Assembly (NCBI RefSeq): GCF_020055635.1 | Contig: NZ_JAIPUT010000012.1 | Span: 28,186-92,185 of the forward strand | Origin: Marivita sp. | GTDB taxonomy: Bacteria > Pseudomonadota > Alphaproteobacteria > Rhodobacterales > Rhodobacteraceae | Direction: 5' to 3' | DNA length: 64,000 nt | Shown here: one piece after another, positions 34,691 to 43,762 of the stretch | Position numbering within the stretch: position 1 is the first letter of the stretch | Layout: each line of letters opens with the position of its first letter | Program-made: the position numbers and the translations under genes | Notes under the pieces: generated by a model | What the model was told of the DNA's origin: nothing | What the model saw: only the letters and a program-made list of their open reading frames with translations | The model's database searches: none

Positions 34691-36508
34691 ATGAGATCGG
34701 ATTTTTTCCACCAATGGCGGCTTGGCGCGGCGATCCTGGCCCTCGCGCTCAGCGCGCAGTCCGGCGCGGCTGACCCCCAGCACGGCATAGCTATGTATGG
34801 CGACCCCGAGCTACCACCGGATTTTGTGTCCCTGCCCTATGCCAACCCCGACGCGCCCACCGGCGGCCGCATCGTCACCGGCGAGGTCGGCGGCTTCGAC
34901 AGCCTCAACCCGCACATCCCCAAGGGCTCGACTCCGTGGCAGCTTCGCTTCCTGGCCTACGAAAGCCTGATGGGCCGCAACTGGGACGAACCCTTCACGC
35001 TCTACGGGCTTCTGGCCGAATCGATCGAGGTCGGACCGGGCCGCGAATGGGTCGAATTCGTCCTGCGCGAAGAGGCTGCGTTTTCCGACGGCACGCCGCT
35101 CACGGTCGAGGACGTGATGTGGTCCTATGAGACGCTCGGCACCATCGGCCATCCGCGCTACCACGGCGCGTGGAACAAGATCGCGTCGATGGAAAAGACC
35201 GGCCCGCGCAGCGTCCGGTTCACCTTCAACGAACAGGATCCGGAAATGGCGCTGCTCATCGGCATGCGCCCGATCCTGAAAAAGGCCCAGTGGGAGGGCA
35301 AGGATTTCGCCGCCTCCGGCATCGACGAGGTGCCGATCACCACCGCGCCCTACGTCATCGACGATTACGAGGCGGGCCGCTTTGTCAGCCTCAGGCGTGA
35401 TCCCGAGTATTGGGGCCGCGACGTCAACTTCATGCGTGGACAGGCCAACCTGGATGAGATCCGCCTTGAATTCTACGGCGACGGCACCGCCATGTTCGAG
35501 GCGTTCAAGGCCGGAGAACTGAACTCCAGCCGCGAATTCAACGCCGAGAAATGGGAAACCCAGTATGATTTCCCCGCCATCGACAGTGGCGACGTCGTCA
35601 AGTCGGTGCTGCCGCATGAACGCCCCTCGGGCATCACCGGCTTTGTCATGAACACCCGCCGAGAAGCGTTCTCGGACTGGCGCGTGCGCGACGCGATGCT
35701 GCACGCGTTCAACTTCGAATATATCAACGAGACCATGACCGGCTCCAAGCAGCCGCGCATCACCTCGTATTTCTCGAATTCGGTGCTGGGCATGCAGGAC
35801 GGTCCGGCGGAAGGCCGCGTGCGCGATCTGCTGGCCCCCTTCGCCGACACGCTCCTGCCCGGCGCGCTGGATGGCTACACGCTGCCCGTCAGCGACGGCA
35901 CCGAACGCAATCGCGGCAACATCCGCAAAGCGATCTCGCTGATGGAAGAGGCCGGATATACCATCGAGAATGGTGTGATGACGCGGCCCGATGGACGGCC
36001 CTACACGTTCGAGATCGTGCTCAGCCAGGGCAGTTCGGAGAACGAGGCGATCATCGATCTGTTCACCCAGTCGCTGGAACGCATGGGCATCACCCCAACC
36101 GTCACCACCATCGATTCGGCGCAATACCAGGAACGCACAAACACCTACGATTTCGACATGACCTATTACCGCCGTGGCCTGTCGCTCAGCCCCGGCAACG
36201 AACAGAAGCTCTACTGGGGCTGTGACGGGGTCGAGGCCGAGGGCACGCGCAACTGGATGGGCATGTGTTCGCCTGCCGCCGAGGAGCTGATCGACACGAT
36301 CCTCAATTCCCAAAGCCGTGACGACTTCATCGCCGCCACCCGCGCGCTTGACCGGGTGCTGACCACCGGGCGTTACGTGATCCCGATCTACCAGTGGAAC
36401 ATCAGCCGCATCGCTCACGCGAAAGAGCTGAAATACCCCGAGGAATTGCCGATCTACGGCGACTGGATCGGCTGGCAACCAGATGTCTGGTGGTGGGAAG
36501 AGGAGTGA
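34691..36508 (+). CDS. Extracellular solute-binding protein, YejA/SBP_bac_5 family
   Basis: A 605-residue periplasmic peptide-binding protein with a signal peptide (LGAAILALALSAQSGAA-DPQ). Family 5 features include GGRIVTGEVGGFDSLNPHIP, LRFLAYESLMGR, FSDGTPLTVEDVMWSYETLG and a Trp-rich C-terminus (GWQPDVWWWEEE) as in YejA proteins. It should deliver oligopeptides to an ABC importer, yet no yejB, yejE or yejF-like gene is next to it. The following gene is a tiny lipoprotein 3 nt downstream. It could use a permease encoded elsewhere. Confidence 0.87.
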   Translation: MRSDFFHQWRLGAAILALALSAQSGAADPQHGIAMYGDPELPPDFVSLPYANPDAPTGGRIVTGEVGGFDSLNPHIPKGSTPWQLRFLAYESLMGRNWDEPFTLYGLLAESIEVGPGREWVEFVLREEAAFSDGTPLTVEDVMWSYETLGTIGHPRYHGAWNKIASMEKTGPRSVRFTFNEQDPEMALLIGMRPILKKAQWEGKDFAASGIDEVPITTAPYVIDDYEAGRFVSLRRDPEYWGRDVNFMRGQANLDEIRLEFYGDGTAMFEAFKAGELNSSREFNAEKWETQYDFPAIDSGDVVKSVLPHERPSGITGFVMNTRREAFSDWRVRDAMLHAFNFEYINETMTGSKQPRITSYFSNSVLGMQDGPAEGRVRDLLAPFADTLLPGALDGYTLPVSDGTERNRGNIRKAISLMEEAGYTIENGVMTRPDGRPYTFEIVLSQGSSENEAIIDLFTQSLERMGITPTVTTIDSAQYQERTNTYDFDMTYYRRGLSLSPGNEQKLYWGCDGVEAEGTRNWMGMCSPAAEELIDTILNSQSRDDFIAATRALDRVLTTGRYVIPIYQWNISRIAHAKELKYPEELPIYGDWIGWQPDVWWWEEE

Positions 36509-36511
36509 TCC

Positions 36512-36628
36512 ATGCGCGCATGGGCTCTTGTGATCCTGGTCGCGGGCGCGCTTGGCGCCTGCGCCACCGTTGACGGCATCGGTCAGGACATCTCGACCAC
36601 CTCCCGCACCGTGCAGGGCTGGTTCTGA
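36512..36628 (+). CDS. Entericidin-like small lipoprotein
   Basis: A 38-residue protein, too short for most gene finders. It starts at ATG 36512 with GAGGAG a few bases upstream and ends at TGA 36628. A hydrophobic signal (MRAWALVILVAGALGAC) ends in the lipobox LGAC at residues 14-17, so Cys17 would be lipidated. The mature part, CATVDGIGQDISTTSRTVQG, matches the entericidin EcnA/B pattern of a short, Gly- and Thr-rich lipoprotein. It lies 3 nt after the binding-protein gene and is probably co-transcribed. Confidence 0.8.
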   Translation: MRAWALVILVAGALGACATVDGIGQDISTTSRTVQGWF

Positions 36629-36649
36629 CATCAGTGGCGATTATCCCGG

Positions 36650-37792
36650 CTACCGAGGATTGACTGCCACCGAGTCGTAGAGGTCATCCAACCGTGAAGA
36701 TTGGGTGCGCGCGTCAAAGCGTGAAAGAGCGTCGTCATGGGCGGCCAGTTTCATCTCGCCGAGAGCCAATGGCGCGTCAATCAAGGCGGTCAGACGTTCG
36801 ATTATCTGCTCGGACAGGGTCGCGAAGGTGTCCGTTAGAATTCGCGCATATTGTTTCCGGTCCCGTTTCATGCTGAAAAGATGTGTCCACTCTCCAAGGT
36901 CATCGGTCTCGAGATGCAACAGATGTCCTGTTTTTCCCTCGACGACCAATTCGGGCAACGCACATATCTCCGTGGCAATGACCGGAACACCGCAAGCCAG
37001 GGATTCAATCACACTATAGCCGAACGTATCCGACAATGTCGGCAAGAGGCTCACGTCACAGCTTTGCAAGAGCGATATCACCTCGCTATTCGGTAACGAT
37101 CCGTGGTGAATGATATTGGGCAGGGTCATGAGACCGAGATAGCGGTCGAAAAACGCCGGATCCGTCGGGTCGGTCCAGACACCGTTTTCTCCGCCCACCG
37201 TCAATTGCGAGACAATATGGAACTCGACAGGAAGATTGCGTCTCGCCGCTTCTTTGGCGGCAAGCAACAGGGCCGGCCCCCCCTTTCTTGAAAAGTGGTT
37301 GCCGACAAAGAAGACACGCAACGGTCTGTCCGCGTCAAACCTGACCGGATCATCGGGCATCACCTTCCGAGGGACATCGACCGCCGGATAGAAGCTGGAA
37401 ACCAATTTCTTCTCAAGGGTCTGCAATTCACCGATATCGGCCTGCTGTTTCATGAAGGTCCTTCGCGCATAGTCCGAGATCGGGATGATGGCGCGACACC
37501 GATCAGACGCCAGTTTCTTCGTGAAATACCGAAACGCAGCGCTGCGCTCATAGGTGAAAAGACGCGGCAGATGGCTCTCGAATGAAATGACGAACGGCGT
37601 GTCGCCCAGCGGGATCCGATTGAAACTCGCAATCAAGTCCGACCCCCGCGAAGACATGATCAACGCCACTTCAAGCGGCTGCCATACCTTGTGCAAGGGA
37701 AGCCATTTGCGGGTGGAAATGCAATGACGCGAACGCTCCGGGCGGGGCGTGTTGAAGCGCGCCGGATATCCGGAAGGACGGACAACTTTCAA
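36650..37792 (-). CDS. GT4-type glycosyltransferase
   Basis: A 380-residue GT-B enzyme. The donor-binding half has FFVGNHFSRKGGPALLLAAK and the retaining-GT4 motif SDTFGYSVIESLACGVPVIA. I place the start at TTG 37792, where GAGGGA sits 8 nt upstream and the protein opens MKVVRPSGYPARFNTP. The next gene on this strand then ends 37 nt earlier without overlap. An in-frame ATG at 37864 would overlap that gene. The N-terminal half is shorter than usual for GT4. Base composition is visibly AT-richer than the flanks, as for its neighbour, suggesting a transferred two-gene unit. Confidence 0.8.
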   Translation of the reverse strand: MKVVRPSGYPARFNTPRPERSRHCISTRKWLPLHKVWQPLEVALIMSSRGSDLIASFNRIPLGDTPFVISFESHLPRLFTYERSAAFRYFTKKLASDRCRAIIPISDYARRTFMKQQADIGELQTLEKKLVSSFYPAVDVPRKVMPDDPVRFDADRPLRVFFVGNHFSRKGGPALLLAAKEAARRNLPVEFHIVSQLTVGGENGVWTDPTDPAFFDRYLGLMTLPNIIHHGSLPNSEVISLLQSCDVSLLPTLSDTFGYSVIESLACGVPVIATEICALPELVVEGKTGHLLHLETDDLGEWTHLFSMKRDRKQYARILTDTFATLSEQIIERLTALIDAPLALGEMKLAAHDDALSRFDARTQSSRLDDLYDSVAVNPR

Positions 37793-37829
37793 CTTTCTAC
37801 TCCCTCGCAAAGCTTTGCGTGTTGGGCGT

Positions 37830-38612
37830 TCATTCGCTGCAGGGTATCGAATTGATGAATGCACAACCGCTGTTCAGGGGTTGAAACGCGACATAGTCAA
37901 CTTCAAGGACAAGCGGGGTGTCCGGGTATTCCAACGGACCCATCCAGTCGATCAGGGTGCCCGTCGACCAGATGCTGAAATAGATCTTCTGGGGCGGCTC
38001 TGGAATATCGGCCTCCGCTTCTTCCCTGATCAACGCGCCGTTGATATACCACCGCAGGTGGTCCGGGGTCCATTCAAAGGCGTAGACGTGAAATTCACGG
38101 CCCTCGTCGTCTACCGGATGCAGGACTTCATTCCCGCCCTCATCATTCGTGAAATAGTTGGACTGTATGACAGGGCCTTCACCCGGCTGAACGATGAATT
38201 CGAAATCGATCTCGTTGTGCGGAAGGTCTTGAGGTGCGCCAATATGCGTGAAAAAGTTCGAATTGACGCCTGACGCAAAGGACGTGCGCAGCCTGGCTTC
38301 ATAAATGCCATAGCCGAATGAAGAATCCGACTGGATTTCACCACAACTATACTCGTGATCCCCGCGCGGAACATCGCTTAGTGAAAGCAGAAGCCGGTCG
38401 GTCTCGTTCGAGATCTCGACCTGATCCTCGTGCCACAAGCAATTCTGATGATCGCCATTGGTCCACCCGCTTGAAACATACCACCTGCTGCGATCCAGGG
38501 TCTGGAAATCATCCTTGAATCCCGGCTCGTTCGCTTGGATCGGTGTGGAAAGCACCGTGCATATGGTCGAAACCATCGCACAAGACACCACCGCGATACT
38601 CATTGACTTCAT
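37830..38612 (-). CDS. Secreted GH16 family glycanase (ExoK-like)
   Basis: A 260-residue secreted glycoside hydrolase. A signal peptide (MSIAVVSCAMVSTICTVLS, cleaved near QANE) precedes a GH16 jelly roll. The catalytic ExDxxE motif reads HNEIDFEFI with Glu134, Asp136 and Glu138. FGYGIYEARLRTSFASGV and HVYAFEWTPDHLRWYINGAL are standard GH16 segments. ExoK of rhizobia cleaves nascent succinoglycan, so this enzyme may trim an exopolysaccharide. It lies upstream of the GT4 gene on the same strand. Start choice between 38612 and nearby in-frame codons is uncertain. Confidence 0.87.
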   Translation of the reverse strand: MKSMSIAVVSCAMVSTICTVLSTPIQANEPGFKDDFQTLDRSRWYVSSGWTNGDHQNCLWHEDQVEISNETDRLLLSLSDVPRGDHEYSCGEIQSDSSFGYGIYEARLRTSFASGVNSNFFTHIGAPQDLPHNEIDFEFIVQPGEGPVIQSNYFTNDEGGNEVLHPVDDEGREFHVYAFEWTPDHLRWYINGALIREEAEADIPEPPQKIYFSIWSTGTLIDWMGPLEYPDTPLVLEVDYVAFQPLNSGCAFINSIPCSE

Positions 38613-38897
38613 CAACACACACTTTGCTTACTCGATCCCTGTCGCAGACGCGGCTTGGCGACACCCCGGCCCCGACAGGCATGTTCCCCAATTTCGGCAT
38701 GCTGTTCGCGGAGAACGCCCGAACAGACCCCTTGTGCCTGTCGGGCAAGCTCGGCCCACAGCTGTCTTGGCGAAGTGGCAACGCCGCGTCTGTCGGCGGA
38801 GTTCCCCCGTTTCAGGCCTTGCGACCAAAAGGCACTTCTGCGGCTCACCGCTTTGTGCCATCGTATCGCAGCGAGGGGCGTTTGGAGGAGCGCCTGA

Positions 38898-39131
38898 ATG
38901 ACCTGGACTGACATCACCGAGAATTGGCACACGGCCCTTGCCCGGCTGGAGGAACGGTTCCCCCTGCTCAACCGCGATGCCCTCGCGGATCCGCCCGCAA
39001 GCCTGAGCGGCCTGTCACACCATCTGGCGGACACGCATGATCTGACCGCGCTGGAAGCGACCGAGGAACTTGCGGATTGGCTGTTCGTGGAATCCCTGGC
39101 CCGTCAGGCCAGCGAGATGGGGCTGCACTGA
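38898..39131 (+). CDS. Conserved small hypothetical protein
   Basis: A 77-residue acidic helical protein (MTWTDITENWHTALARLEER, then DLTALEATEELADWLFVESL). The start is well supported by GGAGGAG 8 nt upstream. No catalytic motif, signal peptide or membrane helix is seen. It converges on the XRE-cupin regulator gene. Size and ribosome site make it a real gene; function is unknown. Confidence 0.7.
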   Translation: MTWTDITENWHTALARLEERFPLLNRDALADPPASLSGLSHHLADTHDLTALEATEELADWLFVESLARQASEMGLH

Positions 39132-39141
39132 CAGCCCACGA

Positions 39142-39762
39142 TCAGTTCAGCGACGTGACCCAAAGGATCGTCGCATCCTCGTCGGACACCGAGATCACGT
39201 TATGCCCCATCGTGGCGTCGTAATAGGCTGAATCGCCACGGCGCATGTCGATCGGTTCGTAGAACTCGGTGTAAAGCCGGATCACTCCGGTCAGGACATA
39301 CAGGAATTCCTCGCCGTCATGGCGCACCCAGCCGTCGAATTCCTCGACAGATCGCGCCCGCACCCGCGCGCGGTAGGGCAGCATCTGCTTCTTGGTCAGG
39401 GTTTCGGCCAGAAGCTCGTGTTCATAGGTGGTTGTGGCGTGTTGTTGACCCTGCCCATTGGGCGTCATCACCATCCGGCCATTCACCTTTTCCCGCTGCG
39501 GCGGGGTGAAAAGCTGCGGCACGCTGATCTCGAGTCCCGTCGCCAGCTTTTTCAGCGCGTCATAGGTCGGCGACATCTGTCCGTTCTCGATCTTCGACAG
39601 GGTCGACCGGGCCAGCCCGGCCTGCCGCGCGGCCTGTTCCAGCGTCCATTTGCGCGCCTTGCGCAATTCGCGGACGCGCTCGCCCAGGATCAGCGGTTCG
39701 GGCTGTTCGTCGCCGCCGGCATCCCGTGCGATACGGATCAGGTTCTTCGGATCATCAGACAT
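39142..39762 (-). CDS. XRE-family transcriptional regulator with C-terminal cupin domain
   Basis: A 206-residue regulator. Its helix-turn-helix is at residues 30-80 (RVRELRKARKWTLEQAARQA, LARSTLSKIENGQMSPTYDA), followed by a double-stranded beta-helix sensor (HDGEEFLYVLTGVIRLYTEF, DSAYYDATMGHNVISVSDED). It is divergent from the acyl-CoA synthetase gene with only 78 bases between starts, so it most likely controls that gene in response to a small acid or CoA ester. The much longer open frame upstream is a shadow of the synthetase. Confidence 0.9.
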   Translation of the reverse strand: MSDDPKNLIRIARDAGGDEQPEPLILGERVRELRKARKWTLEQAARQAGLARSTLSKIENGQMSPTYDALKKLATGLEISVPQLFTPPQREKVNGRMVMTPNGQGQQHATTTYEHELLAETLTKKQMLPYRARVRARSVEEFDGWVRHDGEEFLYVLTGVIRLYTEFYEPIDMRRGDSAYYDATMGHNVISVSDEDATILWVTSLN

Positions 39763-39840
39763 GCGACTGTCTATAGAGCGCCCCCGCACCCCCCGCAACC
39801 GGCGCTTGCGCAAGGCCCGATTGCGTCCTAGGGCACTGTC

Positions 39841-41349
39841 ATGAGTTCGGTTTTCGATCCCGCCCCCTATCCGCCCTGCCCGTCGCGGTTCAACCTCGCG
39901 GCCCATGTTCTGTCCGCCGCCCACCGACTGCCCGACAAGATCGCGCTGGCCGTGCTTCACCCCACCGGCGCCCAACGCTGGAGCTATGCGCGGCTCAGGC
40001 AATCCATTCTCGGCTGCGCGACCGGCCTGCTGAACAGCGGCCTGGCCCCCGGAGACCGCCTCCTGATGCGGGTGGGCAATTGCGTGGAATTCCCCGTCGC
40101 ATATCTTGCCGCGATCTCGGTCGGCATCGTGCCGATCCCCACCTCGTCGCAACTCACCGATCCCGAGGTGCAGGTCCTGATCGACATGACCCACCCGGCC
40201 GCGATCCTGCATGACGGTCTCACCGCCTGTCCGACAAGCGTACGGGTGATCCGTACGGATCAGATGCCCGACTGGTACGGTTTGCCCCCTGCCACGGTCG
40301 AATACGGCGACCCGGACCGTCTGGCCTATATCATCTTCACCTCCGGCACATCCGGCGCGCCCCGCGCGGTCTGCCACGCCCATCGCGCCATCTGGGCGCG
40401 GGGCATGATGATGGAGGGCTGGTACGGGCTGCACGAGTCGGATCGCCTGATGCATGCCGGGGCCTTCAACTGGACCTATACGCTGGGCACCGGGCTGCTT
40501 GATCCGTGGACCAAAGGCGCCACCGCGCTGATCCCGGCGCAGGGCGTCGAGCATGCCCAGATCCCGCTGCTTCTCAGGCGCCATGAGGCGACAATTTTTG
40601 CCGCAGCTCCGGGGGTTTACCGGCACATCTTGAAGTCCGGTTCGTTGGATCTGCCAAAACTCCGCCACGGCCTGTCCGCCGGGGAAAAACTCCCCGCGTC
40701 GGTTCGGGATGCCTGGCAATCCGCCACCGGCACCCGGGTCTTCGAGGCGTTCGGCATGTCGGAATGTTCGACTTTCATCTCCTCCGCCCCCGGATCACAG
40801 CTGCTTTCGCCGGAAAGCCTCGGCTGGCCGCAACCCGGCCGCCGCGTCGCGATTGTCGGCGATGCCGGACCCGTCCCCATCGGGACCGCCGGCATCATCG
40901 CCGTGCATCGCACCGATCCTGGCCTGATGCTTGGCTACCTGAATCAACCCGAAGAGACCGAGGCCCGCTATCAGGACGACTGGTTCCTGACCGGAGACAT
41001 GGGCGAAATGACTGAAAACAAGGACATTCTCTACCATGGCCGCGCCGATGACATGATGAATGCCGGCGGCTTCCGCGTCAGTCCGCTCGAAGTGGAAGCC
41101 GCGCTCTTGCGCCATCCCGAGATCCACGAGGTCGGCGTCACCGACATCGAGATCAAACCAGACACCCGCATCATCGCGGCCTATTACGTGGCCGAGACCC
41201 GGATCGACACGGACAGCCTGACGCAATTCGCGGCGGACCGGCTGGCCCGCTACAAGCAACCCCGGCTCTACCAGCGCATCGGCTCGCTGCCGCGCAACGC
41301 CAACAACAAGCTGCTGCGCCGCGCCCTGCCCGACCAGCCAACGCGTTGA
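39841..41349 (+). CDS. AMP-binding acyl-CoA synthetase (benzoate/aryl-CoA ligase-like)
   Basis: A 502-residue adenylate-forming ligase. The core motifs are present: YIIFTSGTSGAPRAVCHAHR, FEAFGMSECST, WFLTGDMGEM and the catalytic Lys in LPRNANNKLLRRAL. The P-loop has Arg where most family members have Lys (SGAPRAV instead of TGxPKxV), an unusual change. The order of domains fits aryl or short fatty acid ligases of the BadA type. Its divergent XRE-cupin neighbour is probably its regulator. Substrate is not determined. Confidence 0.85.
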   Translation: MSSVFDPAPYPPCPSRFNLAAHVLSAAHRLPDKIALAVLHPTGAQRWSYARLRQSILGCATGLLNSGLAPGDRLLMRVGNCVEFPVAYLAAISVGIVPIPTSSQLTDPEVQVLIDMTHPAAILHDGLTACPTSVRVIRTDQMPDWYGLPPATVEYGDPDRLAYIIFTSGTSGAPRAVCHAHRAIWARGMMMEGWYGLHESDRLMHAGAFNWTYTLGTGLLDPWTKGATALIPAQGVEHAQIPLLLRRHEATIFAAAPGVYRHILKSGSLDLPKLRHGLSAGEKLPASVRDAWQSATGTRVFEAFGMSECSTFISSAPGSQLLSPESLGWPQPGRRVAIVGDAGPVPIGTAGIIAVHRTDPGLMLGYLNQPEETEARYQDDWFLTGDMGEMTENKDILYHGRADDMMNAGGFRVSPLEVEAALLRHPEIHEVGVTDIEIKPDTRIIAAYYVAETRIDTDSLTQFAADRLARYKQPRLYQRIGSLPRNANNKLLRRALPDQPTR

Positions 41350-41415
41350 CCTGCATCGCTTATCATTTGCCTGTTGATCTGGTAAACCGCTCGAAACGAC
41401 TTGAAAGGAAGACAC

Positions 41416-42060
41416 ATGGTCAAGCTCGACATCATGTCCGACCCGATCTGCCCCTGGTGTTATATCGGCAAGACAAACCTCGATCGCGCGCTTGAGCAGC
41501 GTCCCGATCATCCGTTCCTGATCACCTGGCACCCGTTCCAGCTCAACCCGGACATGCCCCGCGATGGCATGGACCGGCGCACCTACCTCGAAACCAAGTT
41601 CGGCGGCAAGGACGCGGCGGTCAAGGCCTATGCACCGGTGGTCGAAAATGCCGAAAAGGCGGGGTTGAAGATCAACTTCGAAGCCATTGAAAAGACGCCG
41701 AATACCCTGGATGCGCACCGTCTGATCCACTGGGCTGGCATCGAAGGTCACCAGAACGCCGTGGTGGATGCGCTGTTCCAGGCCTATTTCGTCGACGGCC
41801 GCGATATCGGAGATCACGATGTCCTCGGAGATATCTCAGATGCCTGCGGCATGGATGCCAGCGTCGTCCTGCGCCTGCTGGCCACCGAAGAGGACCGCCG
41901 CGACATCGTCGAACGCGACGCCGCCGCGCGCGGCATGGGTGTGACTTCGGTGCCGACCTTCATCGTCGCCAGCCAGCACGCGGTCCCTGGTGCGCAACCG
42001 ACAGACCTCTGGCTGAAGGTGCTCGACGACCTGGATCAAGGGGCATCGCTGGGCGCATGA
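41416..42060 (+). CDS. DsbA-family oxidoreductase (FrnE-like)
   Basis: A 214-residue thioredoxin-fold protein with an active CPWC site (DPICPWCYIGKTNLDRAL, Cys12 and Cys15) and the cis-Pro loop TSVPTFIVASQHAVPGAQP. It has no signal peptide, which places it in the cytoplasm like FrnE and related polyketide-type DsbA homologues rather than periplasmic DsbA. ATG 41416 follows GGAAG by 5 nt. It is coupled by ATGA to the channel gene. Confidence 0.9.
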   Translation: MVKLDIMSDPICPWCYIGKTNLDRALEQRPDHPFLITWHPFQLNPDMPRDGMDRRTYLETKFGGKDAAVKAYAPVVENAEKAGLKINFEAIEKTPNTLDAHRLIHWAGIEGHQNAVVDALFQAYFVDGRDIGDHDVLGDISDACGMDASVVLRLLATEEDRRDIVERDAAARGMGVTSVPTFIVASQHAVPGAQPTDLWLKVLDDLDQGASLGA

Positions 42061-42413
42061 CCGACCGGATTCGTGTCGCGACGCTCATCTTGACCCTGTT
42101 GGTGATCGTGGCCGGCGGGACCGCGTTCTTTCGCTGGGCCGAGGGATGGAGCTGGCTCGACGCCTATTTCTTCACCGTGGTGACATTGTCCACCGTCGGC
42201 TATGGCAGCCTGGTTCCCGCCACCACGCTTGGCAAGATCGGAACCACCGTGTTCATTTTTGTCGGTCTGAGCGTGTTTGTCGTTGCCATTCAACAGTTTG
42301 GCATGTTCGCCATGCGCAAGCGGGAAGAGCATGTCGAATGGCTCGTCGGTCGGCTTGGCACCCCCACCGAGACCGCCAACAGCGATGACGACCCGGCCAA
42401 GCCGGACCGATGA
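42057..42413 (+). CDS. Two-helix potassium channel
   Basis: A 118-residue Ion_trans_2 protein with helix 1 (VATLILTLLVIVAGGTAFFR), a pore helix and selectivity filter LSTVGYG (TVGYG at 46-50), and helix 2 (IGTTVFIFVGLSVFVVAIQQ). It has no C-terminal RCK domain, only a short charged tail. A tetramer would form a simple K+ pore. It overlaps the DsbA-like gene by 4 nt. Confidence 0.87.
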   Translation: MTDRIRVATLILTLLVIVAGGTAFFRWAEGWSWLDAYFFTVVTLSTVGYGSLVPATTLGKIGTTVFIFVGLSVFVVAIQQFGMFAMRKREEHVEWLVGRLGTPTETANSDDDPAKPDR

Positions 42414-42439
42414 CACGCCGCCGCGGGCGTGCGGCGCGC

Positions 42440-42458
42440 AGGGGGTCTGTTCCCCCCT
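42440..42458 (+). terminator. Weak hairpin after the channel gene
   Basis: Stem AGGGGG with CCCCCT around a 7-nt loop, 27 nt after the channel stop. There is no T tract, so termination would be weak. Confidence 0.4.
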
Positions 42459-42472
42459 ATGAGTTGGTGCTA

Positions 42473-42500
42473 GGGCTGTCCGCAAAACTCAGGACAGTCC
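42473..42500 (+). promoter_or_regulatory. Hairpin covering the ribosome site of the MFS gene
   Basis: GGGCTGTCC (42473-42481) pairs with GGACAGTCC (42492-42500) with one G-U pair and a 10-nt loop. The AGGA ribosome site (42491-42494) is in the second arm, just before ATG 42502. The fold could limit translation unless opened. Confidence 0.45.
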
Positions 42501-42501
42501 C

Positions 42502-43737
42502 ATGCCACACGCCATGCCGCGCACCGAATTCATTGCATTGATGGCCATGCTTGCGGCAACCGTGGCCCTGTCCATCGACGCGATGCTGCCCGCCCTGCCG
42601 CAGATCGGCCAGGAGCTGACGCCCGACAACATCAACAAGGCGCAATTGATCCTGACGACTTTCGTGCTGGGCATGGGGCTCGGCACGTTCTTCACCGGGC
42701 CGCTGTCGGACACGTTCGGGCGCAAGCCGGTCATGCTCTGGGGCGCGGTGCTTTACACCGTCAGCGCGTTCATAGCCTCGCGGGCGGAAAGCCTCGAAGT
42801 GCTTCTGATTGCACGGATCTTCCAGGGCATTGGCGCTGCCGGTCCGCGCGTCGTGGCGATGGCCGTGGTGCGCGATCTTTACATGGGACGCGGCATGGCG
42901 CAGATCGTGTCCTTCATCATGATCATCTTCACGCTGGTCCCCGCCATTGCTCCGCTCCTGGGGTCATTCGTCATCGACGCCTATAGCTGGCGCGCGGTGT
43001 TCTACGGCTTCATGATCTTCTCGGTGATCTCGGCGCTGTGGGTGGGCCTGCGCCTGCCGGAAACCCTGCCGCGTGACCGCCGTCGCCCGTTTCGCGCCGC
43101 CGCGCTGCGCAGCGCGGTGGCCGAGATGTTCACACACCCGGTCGTCCGCCTGTCGATCGCGGTGCAGGGCCTGTGTTTCGCCATGCTGTTTTCCATGCTG
43201 TCGAGCGTTCAGCAGATCTACGACATCACCTTCGGGCGCGCCGACACGTTTGCGTTGTGGTTCGGCTTCATCGCCATCGTCGCGGGCAGTTCGGGGTTCC
43301 TGAATGCCAGCCTCGTGATGCGGCTGGGCATGATGTTCCTCGTGCGCGCGATGCTGATGGCGCAGGTCTGCCTCTCCGCCTTCATGGTTCTTGCCGGCTA
43401 TGCCGCCAGCGCCGGCCATATCTCGGACACGCTGTTCTTCGCGTTCTTCGTGATCTGGCAAATCTCGGTCTTCTTCCAGGCGGGCATGACGCTGGGCAAT
43501 CTGGCGGCGATTGCGCAGGAACCGATGGGACATATCGCCGGCATGGCGGCCAGCGTGATCGGATCCGTGGCCACGGTTGTCGGCGTGACACTCGCCATTC
43601 CGGTCGGCCTTATGTTCGACGGCACGCCCGTCCCGCTGGCCAGCGCGATTTTCCTCGAAGCGGCCTTGGCCCTGATGCTGATGCGCCTGATGATGCAGGC
43701 CGAAATGCAGCTGACACCGCCGGCTGCGATGAACTGA
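42502..43737 (+). CDS. Bcr/CflA-family multidrug efflux MFS transporter
   Basis: A 411-residue, twelve-helix drug:H+ antiporter of the DHA1 group. The first helix has the family-typical [15 protein letters not shown], motif A between helices 2 and 3 is [15 protein letters not shown], and [20 protein letters not shown] is the Bcr/CflA signature around helix 4. It should export small drugs or metabolites. It stands between the channel gene and icd, with its own ribosome site inside a hairpin. Confidence 0.9.
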   Translation: MPHAMPRTEFIALMAMLAATVALSIDAMLPALPQIGQELTPDNINKAQLILTTFVLGMGLGTFFTGPLSDTFGRKPVMLWGAVLYTVSAFIASRAESLEVLLIARIFQGIGAAGPRVVAMAVVRDLYMGRGMAQIVSFIMIIFTLVPAIAPLLGSFVIDAYSWRAVFYGFMIFSVISALWVGLRLPETLPRDRRRPFRAAALRSAVAEMFTHPVVRLSIAVQGLCFAMLFSMLSSVQQIYDITFGRADTFALWFGFIAIVAGSSGFLNASLVMRLGMMFLVRAMLMAQVCLSAFMVLAGYAASAGHISDTLFFAFFVIWQISVFFQAGMTLGNLAAIAQEPMGHIAGMAASVIGSVATVVGVTLAIPVGLMFDGTPVPLASAIFLEAALALMLMRLMMQAEMQLTPPAAMN

Positions 43738-43762
43738 CCCGACAAAGGAAAGGGAGCCTCCA

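Noticed and set aside
34528..34788. Minus-strand frame of 86 codons over the sRNA candidate
   Set aside because: It overlaps the signal peptide region of the binding-protein gene and has no ribosome site. The promoter found lies inside it, so an RNA gene is the better reading.
38543..38911. Plus-strand frame of 122 codons before the small hypothetical gene
   Set aside because: It overlaps the start of the GH16 gene and has no domain or ribosome site. The well-supported gene at 38898 begins inside its end.
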